Assembly: GCA_005938025.2 (NCBI GenBank)
Contig: VCCI02000005.1
Coordinates: 124,001 to 188,000, forward strand
Reading direction: 5' to 3'
From: Inquilinus sp. KBS0705
GTDB lineage: Bacteria; Bacteroidota; Bacteroidia; Sphingobacteriales; Sphingobacteriaceae
Length of the DNA stretch: 64,000 nucleotides
Both the position numbers and the translations under genes were made by a program. Below are positions 9,601 to 16,443 of this stretch, piece after piece. The notes beneath the pieces are model-generated. The model worked only from the letters and a program-made list of their open reading frames with translations, was not told the DNA's origin and searched no databases. How positions within the stretch are numbered: position 1 is the first letter of the stretch; each line of letters opens with the position of its first letter.

Positions 9601-10324
9601 GTTTTTAGTAAATGAAGCTTTTGTAAAAAGCTTAGGGCTTAAAAAACCGGAAGACATATTAAATAAAGAAGTGAACATAATGGGCGGCCTGATAAAATGC
9701 CCGGTTGTTGGCGTGGTTAAAGATTTTAATAACCGCTCGTTCCGTAACGATCTGGCGCCCTTACTTATTGCTACCAACAACACCATGTATCGCCAGGTGT
9801 CTATAAAGCTTTCGACCACAAACATCGCTTCTACCATGGGTGCCATCGAAAAAATATGGAAGCGTACATTCCCCGATTATGTATACGAATACCAGTTTTT
9901 AGATGATAAAATTGCCAGCTTTTATAAACAGGAAAACCAATTAGCCGCTTTATATAAAATATTCGCTGCTATTGCCATATTTCTAAGTTGCCTGGGTTTA
10001 TATGGCTTAGCATCGTTTATGGCCGTGCAGCGTATAAAAGAAGTGGGCATACGCAAAGTATTGGGCGCTACTGCGGGCAGTATTGTATACCTGTTTTCGA
10101 AAGAATTTGTAATGCTTATTGCCATTGCTTTTGCCGTTGCCACGCCCATTGCCTGGTATTGCATGCACCAATGGCTGCAATATTATGTTTATCGCATCAG
10201 TATTAGCTGGTGGCTGTTTGTAATGGGCGGCCTGGCTGCTGTTATCATTGCATTAACCACTATCAGTTTCCAGGCTATAAGGTCGGCAAGGGCCAACCCG
10301 GTAAAGAGCTTGCGGAGCGAATAG
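6668..10324 (+). CDS. Membrane AraC-type regulator fused to FtsX/MacB-type ABC permease
   Basis: 1218 residues in one uninterrupted frame from a TTG start. Residues 1-235 hold about seven membrane helices; about 265-375 is a complete AraC HTH pair ending GKSPAEYK. A linker of about 30 residues leads into MFKNYFKIAWRNLTRNKSY at residue 403, the normal N-terminus of Bacteroidota FtsX-type permeases. Then follow a first TM, MacB-like periplasmic domain, FtsX domain (about 690-830), second periplasmic domain and second FtsX domain (about 1090-1218). Each half is full length, so this is a fusion, not debris. An in-frame ATG at 7874 could yield free permease. No ABC ATPase gene is adjacent. Confidence 0.85.
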   Translation: MNTYTLHINGYDIAFFGAIFISITLMLLLWFTTKANRFLAMALAVAVLWMARLVAIDIGLTAYLPYWSRLPLQFALALGPFIYFYVVKITRPNFQFKYKHLLHFSPLMLELGAHALKVGDSIKTGLTTYQTPAFEQLSTIVHLTAFVSVALYIYLSHGQILHFYRQQKFNSGDRYRNKLRWLHRLLIAFGLLWLLWLPLTLANSFYYHYPQVYNPLYLLLMLMMIWMAARAFLGPQISMPPAGATVLKPLLPAELKQKGIWLKRTMQTGGYYQDPELSLSSLAEKLEMSPHELSRIINTVLKKSFNDFVNEYRVAGVVQKMQDPAYNHITLLGIAFESGFNSKTTFNRTFKQITGKSPAEYKDHLKKESPYYNLGRTTRFAAVNSMHDTTVKWSHKQLNRNFMFKNYFKIAWRNLTRNKSYAAINVTGLAVGIAVCMVIFIIIQYQTSFDSFHPKKDRVYRVLTEYHHAESSEISYAKNVPFQMPTALPVAFPQLEQVAPVYASHNDELQVIDANGTPLKNFKERNGVFYTTPSFFNMFNFPLLEGSYASLKDPNNVLLTKEIAETYFGDWKAAMGKTIKITGYYNIGAGLFQFPATALTVSGILATIPANSDFQLKLVVAYGTDFTGDKQYGFQQPIVNALAPDFGCYVLLPPNVTAAGFNEQLSAYAKKTRAADNKDSYIIQPISDVHYDAEAGNYSKKTISHQLINVLWLIGAFILLIACVNFINLSTAQAVNRAKEVGVRKVLGSNKAQLQIQFIIETFLIVTFAVILASGISLLVLPSVNKLLEVSLSFNILNNPAIIPFLLIVTIVVTALAGFYPAMVLSGFNPINALKNKLSTNTPNGFSLRRGLVTFQFIIAQVLIIGTLIIVQQMNFFIHQPLGFDKDAIVNVSYRPGSGGEYLKQQLLQINGVKATSFSSNSPVEDDNNMFTTLKFDNAIKDADFKAITKFADEDYVPTYKLKLVAGRNLQPSGWTREFLVNEAFVKSLGLKKPEDILNKEVNIMGGLIKCPVVGVVKDFNNRSFRNDLAPLLIATNNTMYRQVSIKLSTTNIASTMGAIEKIWKRTFPDYVYEYQFLDDKIASFYKQENQLAALYKIFAAIAIFLSCLGLYGLASFMAVQRIKEVGIRKVLGATAGSIVYLFSKEFVMLIAIAFAVATPIAWYCMHQWLQYYVYRISISWWLFVMGGLAAVIIALTTISFQAIRSARANPVKSLRSE

Positions 10325-10340
10325 ACTCCAGCCGGAGGAT

Positions 10341-10380
10341 AATATCGAATTATGAATTTTGAATGTAGAATATCGAAGTA
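10341..10380. repeat. 40-bp dispersed repeat, right copy
   Basis: 38 of 40 positions identical to 6481-6520, same orientation. This copy is also the left arm of a larger inverted structure ending at 10439. Confidence 0.8.
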
Positions 10381-10439
10381 AATCAGCCAGTCAAATACAA
10401 AACCTTTACTTCATAATTCAATATTGGACATTCGATATT
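10341..10439. repeat. Nested inverted repeat between convergent genes
   Basis: AATATCGAA (10341-10349) pairs with TTCGATATT (10431-10439), and GAAGTAAA (10375-10382) pairs with TTTACTTC (10405-10412). It sits between the stop codons of two convergent genes and may act as a bidirectional RNA end, though there is no long T-run. Confidence 0.5.
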
Positions 10440-10486
10440 AAAAATTAAAAGCTTAAGCTGTTTAGCCAAAGATCTCCTAAGGGGTT

Positions 10487-11245
10487 CTACTTCAAAAAGT
10501 GCTCAAAGGTATCGCTACGTATGCCCAGGCGCAGGGTCTCCAGGGGGATGATATCTGCCGGGGCTATGTTGCCTAAACTTACATTAGCGCCTATCAGTTT
10601 AATAAACCATACCTGCTGTGCTTTTTGCGGGGCTTCCCAAATAATGGTTTCTTCGGGTATTTGGGTCAGAATCTCATCAACCAGGCCCTGGCGCACCTCG
10701 CCCGAGTCGCGGTAGATGCCCACGTTGCCACTTTCGCGAGCTTCGGCTATTACCTTCCACGCGCCGGCTTCAATCTCGGCCAGCATCAGCTTTATCCACT
10801 TATAGGGGGCAAATATCTTTTGTATATCCTTTGAGCCAACTTCCGATATTACTGTTACCTGTTTGCTCAGCTTACGGATGTATTCGCATTTTTCATCATG
10901 CTCTATGGTGATAGATCCATCAGATACTTCGGCGTATTCCAGTTGATATTTATCCAGCAGTCGGCAATAATCATCAAACTGTCCCCTAACTATCATCGCT
11001 TCAAACAGGGTGCCGCCAAAGTAAACCGGCAGGCCGGCATCCTTGTAAAGCTTTAGCTTAGCATCCAAATTAGGGCTAACAAATGATGTTGCCCAGCCAA
11101 GCTTTACCAGGTCGGTGTATTGGCTGCCCATTTCAATAAAATCTTCCGCTTGCCGCAAGCTTAAGCCTTTATCCATTACCATGGTTAGGCCGCTGTTACG
11201 GGGCTTTGCTGTACGCTCCGGAAGATCATTTATATGATAATTCAT
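10487..11245 (-). CDS. comA: Phosphosulfolactate synthase
   Basis: 252 residues, the full length of the ComA/PSLS family (TIM-barrel; EC 4.4.1.19 in archaea), which adds sulfite to phosphoenolpyruvate to make (2R)-phospho-3-sulfolactate. Family blocks include GLTMVMDKGLS near the N-terminus, DLVKLGWATS, GLPVYFGGTLFE, EVSDGS, VISEVGSKD and IWEAPQKAQQVWFI. In methanogens the product feeds coenzyme M; in Bacillus sulfolactate is a spore product. In Bacteroidota a link to C3 sulfonates (sulfolactate, cysteate for sulfonolipids) is plausible, but no other gene of such a path is beside it. Transcribed alone, after the terminator of the upstream TPR gene. Confidence 0.85.
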   Translation of the reverse strand: MNYHINDLPERTAKPRNSGLTMVMDKGLSLRQAEDFIEMGSQYTDLVKLGWATSFVSPNLDAKLKLYKDAGLPVYFGGTLFEAMIVRGQFDDYCRLLDKYQLEYAEVSDGSITIEHDEKCEYIRKLSKQVTVISEVGSKDIQKIFAPYKWIKLMLAEIEAGAWKVIAEARESGNVGIYRDSGEVRQGLVDEILTQIPEETIIWEAPQKAQQVWFIKLIGANVSLGNIAPADIIPLETLRLGIRSDTFEHFLK

Positions 11246-11281
11246 CTATATCGCTTATCTGTAATAACGCGGCAAATTTTC

Positions 11282-11318
11282 AAAAAAAAAGCCAATACTA
11301 AAAATAGTCTGGCTTTTA
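11282..11318 (-). terminator. Rho-independent terminator after TPR gene
   Basis: Read leftward, the stem AAAAGCCA/TGGCTTTT with inner ACTA/TAGT pairing is followed by a run of nine T. It separates the TPR gene from comA. Confidence 0.8.
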
Positions 11319-11423
11319 ATATGGTTATTATACTGTTACCGTTCCGTCAAGTAAACGATAATAGCAGCGGTTTATTTCAGGTTTATTGCCGATAACGATA
11401 GCTTATATGCCTGTTACTGTTGT

Positions 11424-12827
11424 TTATTTTGTGTAACGGTTTATAATATCCACTATCACTTTGTTTTTTTGCAATTGTGGCAGGTAGTCAAACAAAATGT
11501 AATGCTTTTCCGGGTCCGATGCCAGGGCCATCTCTAAAAAGTTAAGCGCCTCGCTGTACTCGCCTTTGGCAAATAAATATGCCACCATGCGGTAATAAAG
11601 CTCGGCCGCGTCGGGGTTGTTTTTTATCGCTGATGACATGACCTCGATAGCATCGGCCAGGCGTTGCTGCTCGTACAATATCGACGAATAGTCCAGCCAT
11701 GCATCCACATCAATGGGGTTAAGCTCAACCACTTTTTCGTAAGCATGCTCGGCCTCCGGCAGGTGGCCCAGTTTGTATTCGGCATCGGCAATGGCAAACC
11801 AGTAGTCGGCATTGGCAATATCAAGGTCTAAAGCCTTTTTGTAAAAGTGCAGGGCCTCAAAGTAGCGTTCTTCAAAATCAAGCGTTACACCAATACCAAA
11901 CCAGGCATCAGCCAGCTTAGGGTCCATCTTAACCGATTTTTTGTAGAATGAACGCGCCTCGTCCATTTGCTCCAGTTTTTCGTAGCACTCGCCTATCGCG
12001 CAATAGGTATCGGCGTTGGGCTGTTCGTACTCAAAAGTTTGACGGTAAACGTCTATGGCTTCGGCATATTTTTCTAAGTTAACCAGGGCGTTACCCTTGT
12101 TAAAGTAAGCCGATGCAAAGCTGTCCTTTATCAATATAGCGTAGTCGTAAGAATCAATAGCTTTTTCAAACAGGCTTAATTTGGTGTAGGCGTTACCTAA
12201 GTTATACCATGCGGCATAGCTGTAGGGCTCGTTATTAATATACTGCTGATAAAACTGAACGCTTTCTTCCTGATTGTCTAACACATCGTAACAAAATGCA
12301 AGTTCGTACAGGGCATCCTGGTTTTCCATGTTTTGCTTAAGGCATAGCTTAAGGTAGGTTATAGCGGTATCGTAATCGCCCATGTTTTGATAAACGTAGG
12401 CAATGTGCAATAGTATCTCGTCGGTCTCTTCGGCAAGCTCCAATGCTTTCTCATAGTTCTCTAAAGCCTCGGCGTTACGCTCCATACTTTCGTACAGGTT
12501 ACCGCGAATGATGTATATATCGGCATCTGATGCTTCCAGCATAGCAGCCTTATCTAGCGCGGCAAAGGCCTCGGTGGCGCGGTTGGTAACCACTAATAAC
12601 TGGGCTTGCTTTATTAAGAATACGGCAGCAAAAGGGTGCTGGTTACGGGCATATTCTGATACCTGCAGCGCCTTGGCCGGGTCATTCTTTTCGATGTAAT
12701 AGTCTATGATGTTCTCAAACGCCTGCGCATCAAAAAAGTACTGATCATGATTGCGTATCATTTCTTCGTACCGTTCTACCGAAAACTTTGGATCTTCGGT
12801 AAAACCAAATTCAAATTCTTCTTCCAT
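11424..12827 (-). CDS. Cytoplasmic tetratricopeptide repeat protein
   Basis: 467 residues with no signal peptide or membrane segment. It is made almost entirely of about a dozen 34-residue TPR units (recurring A.Y..G..... and DPKLADAWFGIG-type helices), with an acidic N-terminus (MEEEFEFGFTEDPKF). TPR arrays are protein-protein scaffolds; the partner cannot be read from sequence. A monocistronic leftward unit with its own terminator. A conserved single-copy TPR protein of this size is common in Sphingobacteriaceae, often near comA, but its role is undefined. Confidence 0.8.
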   Translation of the reverse strand: MEEEFEFGFTEDPKFSVERYEEMIRNHDQYFFDAQAFENIIDYYIEKNDPAKALQVSEYARNQHPFAAVFLIKQAQLLVVTNRATEAFAALDKAAMLEASDADIYIIRGNLYESMERNAEALENYEKALELAEETDEILLHIAYVYQNMGDYDTAITYLKLCLKQNMENQDALYELAFCYDVLDNQEESVQFYQQYINNEPYSYAAWYNLGNAYTKLSLFEKAIDSYDYAILIKDSFASAYFNKGNALVNLEKYAEAIDVYRQTFEYEQPNADTYCAIGECYEKLEQMDEARSFYKKSVKMDPKLADAWFGIGVTLDFEERYFEALHFYKKALDLDIANADYWFAIADAEYKLGHLPEAEHAYEKVVELNPIDVDAWLDYSSILYEQQRLADAIEVMSSAIKNNPDAAELYYRMVAYLFAKGEYSEALNFLEMALASDPEKHYILFDYLPQLQKNKVIVDIINRYTK

Positions 12828-13040
12828 TCAAGTTTATTTGCAGAACACCTCATTTCCCCTACGGATGGTTAATCCGCAAGGCTTAACTTGTGTTCAAGTT
12901 ACAATTAGTACATTCTTAATAGCAAATTAGTTTTCAACATACACACATTGTTAACACCGGTTAGTGCAAGTACTTGATAATAAATATGAAGCAATTTAAC
13001 CGGCAATAGAGGAGTTGATATTATTTGCCCTAAAGATTTT

Positions 13041-13048
13041 TACCTTTG
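13041..13048 (+). promoter_or_regulatory. Bacteroidota -7 promoter element for ALDH gene
   Basis: TACCTTTG fits TAnnTTTG exactly, with TTG at 13015-13017 23 bp upstream. Transcription would begin near 13053, which places a TTG possible start (13046) inside the promoter and favours the ATG at 13064. Confidence 0.6.
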
Positions 13049-13063
13049 ACAAAAGTAACAATT

Positions 13064-14605
13064 ATGAGCTTAGTAATTTCTGATATTCTTGATCATTTAC
13101 ATATAAACGACATTAACCACGCTTTTAGTACAGGCAGCAACTGGGGCAGCAGCCCCAATGCGCAGGCTAAAGACATCCTGTCGCCGGTTGATGGCAAAAA
13201 AATAGCGTCAGTTAATTTTGCTACCGCCGATGAATATGACGCTGTAGTACAAACCGCCGCAAAGGCCTTTAAAACCTGGCGCACCATACCTGCACCTAAA
13301 CGAGGCGAGATCGTTCGCCAAATAGGCGACTCGCTGCGCGCTAATAAAAAGCAGCTGGGCACCCTCGTATCGTACGAGATGGGCAAAAGCCTGCAGGAAG
13401 GCTACGGCGAGGTACAGGAAATGATAGATATTTGCGATTTTGCCGTGGGCCTAAGCCGCCAGTTGTATGGCTTAACCATGCACAGCGAGCGCCCCGAGCA
13501 CCGCATGTATGAACAATACCATCCGCTGGGTATTGTGGGTATAATATCGGCCTTTAACTTCCCGGTGGCAGTGTGGAGTTGGAATGCCATGCTGGCCTGG
13601 GTATGCGGCGATGTATGCATCTGGAAACCGTCCGAAAAAACGCCGTTAACAGCCATTGCCTGCCAGCACATAGCACAAGAAGTTTTTAAACGCAACAATA
13701 TTGATGAAGGCGTAAGCTGCCTGGTAATAGGCGACCGCCACATTGGCGAATTAATGAGCAACGATACCCGCGTGCCGCTGGTATCGGCCACCGGCTCCAC
13801 CCGTATGGGTAAGGCGGTTAGTGCCGCGGTTGGTGCACGCTTAGGTAAAAGCCTGTTAGAACTGGGCGGCAACAATGCCATTATTATTACCGAAAATGCC
13901 GATCTGGATATGTCGCTTATTGGCGCGGTGTTTGGCGCGGTAGGTACAGCAGGGCAACGTTGCACCAGTACACGCAGGCTAATTATCCACGCCAGCGTTT
14001 ACGAGGCCTTTAAGCAAAAGCTAGTTAACGCCTACAAGCAAATAAAAATTGGCAACCCGCTTGACGAAAACAACCACATGGGCCCGCTGATTGATACCGA
14101 CGCCGTGAACGCCTACCTTGATTCGATAGAGAAATGTAAAGCCGAAGGCGGCAGCTTTGTGGTAGAGGGCGGCCAGTTAATCGGCGATGCCTATGCATCG
14201 GGCTGTTACGTTAGGCCTTGTATTGCCGAGGTGCAAAACCACTACCAAATTGTACAGCACGAAACCTTTGCCCCTATTTTATACCTTATCAAATACAATA
14301 CCATCGAAGAAGCCATCGACCTGCAAAACGGGGTGCCGCAGGGCTTATCATCGGCCATCATGACCGGTAATTTGCGCGAGGCAGAAACATTCCTTTCGTA
14401 TGCGGGTTCTGATTGTGGTATTGCCAATGTAAACATCGGTACATCTGGTGCCGAAATTGGCGGGGCATTTGGCGGCGAAAAAGAGACCGGCGGTGGCCGC
14501 GAATCGGGCTCAGACGCATGGAAAGTTTACATGAGGCGCCAAACCAATACTATAAACTATTCAAAAACGTTGCCTTTAGCGCAGGGCATAAAATTCGACC
14601 TGTAG
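13064..14605 (+). CDS. ALDH7-type aldehyde dehydrogenase (aminoadipate/piperideine-6-carboxylate semialdehyde dehydrogenase-like)
   Basis: 513 residues from the ATG at 13064. Single NAD(P)-dependent aldehyde dehydrogenase domain with general base Glu266 in ELGGNNA and nucleophile Cys300 in GQRCTSTRR. The C-terminal block GGEKETGGGRESGSDAWK is characteristic of the ALDH7A1/Pcd/AmaB group, which oxidises alpha-aminoadipic semialdehyde in lysine breakdown. Cytosolic, no signal. No other lysine catabolic gene is adjacent, so the pathway is inferred from the subfamily only. A subtilase gene follows 26 bases later. Confidence 0.85.
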   Translation: MSLVISDILDHLHINDINHAFSTGSNWGSSPNAQAKDILSPVDGKKIASVNFATADEYDAVVQTAAKAFKTWRTIPAPKRGEIVRQIGDSLRANKKQLGTLVSYEMGKSLQEGYGEVQEMIDICDFAVGLSRQLYGLTMHSERPEHRMYEQYHPLGIVGIISAFNFPVAVWSWNAMLAWVCGDVCIWKPSEKTPLTAIACQHIAQEVFKRNNIDEGVSCLVIGDRHIGELMSNDTRVPLVSATGSTRMGKAVSAAVGARLGKSLLELGGNNAIIITENADLDMSLIGAVFGAVGTAGQRCTSTRRLIIHASVYEAFKQKLVNAYKQIKIGNPLDENNHMGPLIDTDAVNAYLDSIEKCKAEGGSFVVEGGQLIGDAYASGCYVRPCIAEVQNHYQIVQHETFAPILYLIKYNTIEEAIDLQNGVPQGLSSAIMTGNLREAETFLSYAGSDCGIANVNIGTSGAEIGGAFGGEKETGGGRESGSDAWKVYMRRQTNTINYSKTLPLAQGIKFDL

Positions 14606-14631
14606 TTATTATTTTTTAGAAAATTTATTTT

Positions 14632-16272
14632 ATGCATAAAATCTGCAAATTTTTAGCCGGGGCCATATTGTGCGGTACGGTGCTTACTACTTTTAACGGC
14701 TATTCCCAAACGGCACCAAAGCCGGCTGCCGAACTGCCAAAAAACTGGCACCTGATGGACCTTAAAACCGATGGTTACTTCGGCATCAGCTTAAACCAGG
14801 CCTATCAATTGGTTAAGGGCAAAAAAAGCAAAACAGTTGTTATAGCTACCATAGATAGCGGTATTGATACCGCCCAGGCCGACCTGAAACCTGTTTTATG
14901 GGTAAACACCAAAGAGATACCCGGCAACGGTATAGACGATGATAAAAATGGCTATGTTGATGATGTACACGGCTGGAACTTTTTAGGCGGGCCGGGCGGT
15001 AAATGCGATTTTACTGAAACTACCGAGGAAGTGCGCGAATATAACAGGCTAAAAGATAAATACCTTACCGGTAACGCCGCAGGTGCCGACCCTAAAGAAA
15101 TGGAGTACTGGGTTAAGGTACGCACCCAGCACGATGCTACCCTGGCTAAATCAAAAGAAGAAATACAGCAACTGCAACCCATAATGAATGCCTTAATGGC
15201 AACCAGCGGTTATGTTAAAAGGGCCTTGAACTTAAAATCAGACGGCTCATTTAAAAAGGCCGACCTGGCTAAAATTACCGCTGCAAGCGATACAGTAAAA
15301 CAAAGCAAAGCGGTGTGGGAATCGGTTTTTGACCAGGAAGGCGGCAACGAAACCAATGCCAAAATCATAAACGACCTGAGCGAGTACCTGGCCAAGTTAA
15401 ACAACGATGTTAACCCCGACCTGGATGCCCGTAAACGTATTGTTGGTGACGACCCTAATGTAAACGACGGCAAACCCTATGGCAGCAACCTATTAAAATT
15501 TGCCGATGCCGAGCACGGTACCGGTGTAGCCGGCCTTATTGGCGCGGTACGTGGCAACAAATATGGTATTGATGGCGTAGCAGATAATGTGCGCATCATG
15601 AGTATTAAGGCCGTACCAAACGGCGACGAGTACGATAAGGATATTGCCAACGCCATTCACTACGCGGTAGATAATGGTGCCAAGATCATAAACATGAGCT
15701 TTGGTAAAAAAATATCGCCGCATAAGGCCTGGGTTGACGAGGCCTTTAAATATGCAGCCGCTAAAGATGTATTGCTGGTACAGGCATCAGGTAATGATAA
15801 CCAGGACATGGATGCCAAGCCCGAGTTCCCGAACGATATGTTTGCCGATGGATCGGTGATGGATGCGGATAATGTGATAAGCGTTGGCGCATCGGGCGAT
15901 AAGCCAAACGAAGAACTGGCCGGATCGTTCAGCAACTACGGTAAAAAAAATGTAGATGTATTTGCACCGGGTGTTAAGGTTACATCGATTAACATGGATG
16001 CCGAATTTAACACTGCCGACGGCACCAGCTTTGCATCGCCAATTACAGCCGGTATTGCCGCTTTGGTATTGGAGTATTACCCAAACCTGAGCGCAAAGCA
16101 ATTAAAACAGGTGATACTGGACTCGGCAACGCCGCTACCGGGCACCATGGTGCTAAAACCCGGCACTAAAGAAAAGGTGGCTTTTACAAGCCTGTCAAAA
16201 ACAGGCGGGATCGTTAACGCCTACAAAGCATTATTAATAGCCTCAAAGCTAAAAGGCGAAAGAGCCATCTAG
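14632..16272 (+). CDS. Secreted S8 subtilisin-like serine protease
   Basis: 546 residues with a signal peptide (about 1-26, ending GYSQ). The catalytic triad is visible: Asp75 in ATIDSGID, His295 in EHGTGVAG and Ser466 in GTSFASP. About 220 residues separate Asp from His, much longer than in subtilisin, and this insert is Lys/Glu-rich and helical; such an insert is typical of Bacteroidota secreted subtilases. There is no T9SS C-terminal domain, so it is probably periplasmic. It ends at a strong terminator. Confidence 0.9.
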   Translation: MHKICKFLAGAILCGTVLTTFNGYSQTAPKPAAELPKNWHLMDLKTDGYFGISLNQAYQLVKGKKSKTVVIATIDSGIDTAQADLKPVLWVNTKEIPGNGIDDDKNGYVDDVHGWNFLGGPGGKCDFTETTEEVREYNRLKDKYLTGNAAGADPKEMEYWVKVRTQHDATLAKSKEEIQQLQPIMNALMATSGYVKRALNLKSDGSFKKADLAKITAASDTVKQSKAVWESVFDQEGGNETNAKIINDLSEYLAKLNNDVNPDLDARKRIVGDDPNVNDGKPYGSNLLKFADAEHGTGVAGLIGAVRGNKYGIDGVADNVRIMSIKAVPNGDEYDKDIANAIHYAVDNGAKIINMSFGKKISPHKAWVDEAFKYAAAKDVLLVQASGNDNQDMDAKPEFPNDMFADGSVMDADNVISVGASGDKPNEELAGSFSNYGKKNVDVFAPGVKVTSINMDAEFNTADGTSFASPITAGIAALVLEYYPNLSAKQLKQVILDSATPLPGTMVLKPGTKEKVAFTSLSKTGGIVNAYKALLIASKLKGERAI

Positions 16273-16295
16273 TACCTTAAAGGGCGCTATTTATC

Positions 16296-16328
16296 AAAAA
16301 CCGGGTATCATCTGCCCGGTTTTTTTTG
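16296..16328 (+). terminator. Rho-independent terminator after subtilase gene
   Basis: 10-bp stem (16296-16305 with 16315-16324), 9-nt loop, T-run of eight. Confidence 0.9.
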
Positions 16329-16443
16329 TGCAACGAAATATCAATGGTTTTATTATCTTTAAAGGCACATAAGCCGCCCCTGCTTATTGATTTATTTTAA
16401 CAGTAGTTAACTGCAATTATTACTCGTTTATAAAGCCCTAATT

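Noticed and set aside
13046..13063. TTG start for the ALDH gene
   Set aside because: It overlaps the TACCTTTG promoter element; the ATG at 13064 follows it by a normal distance.
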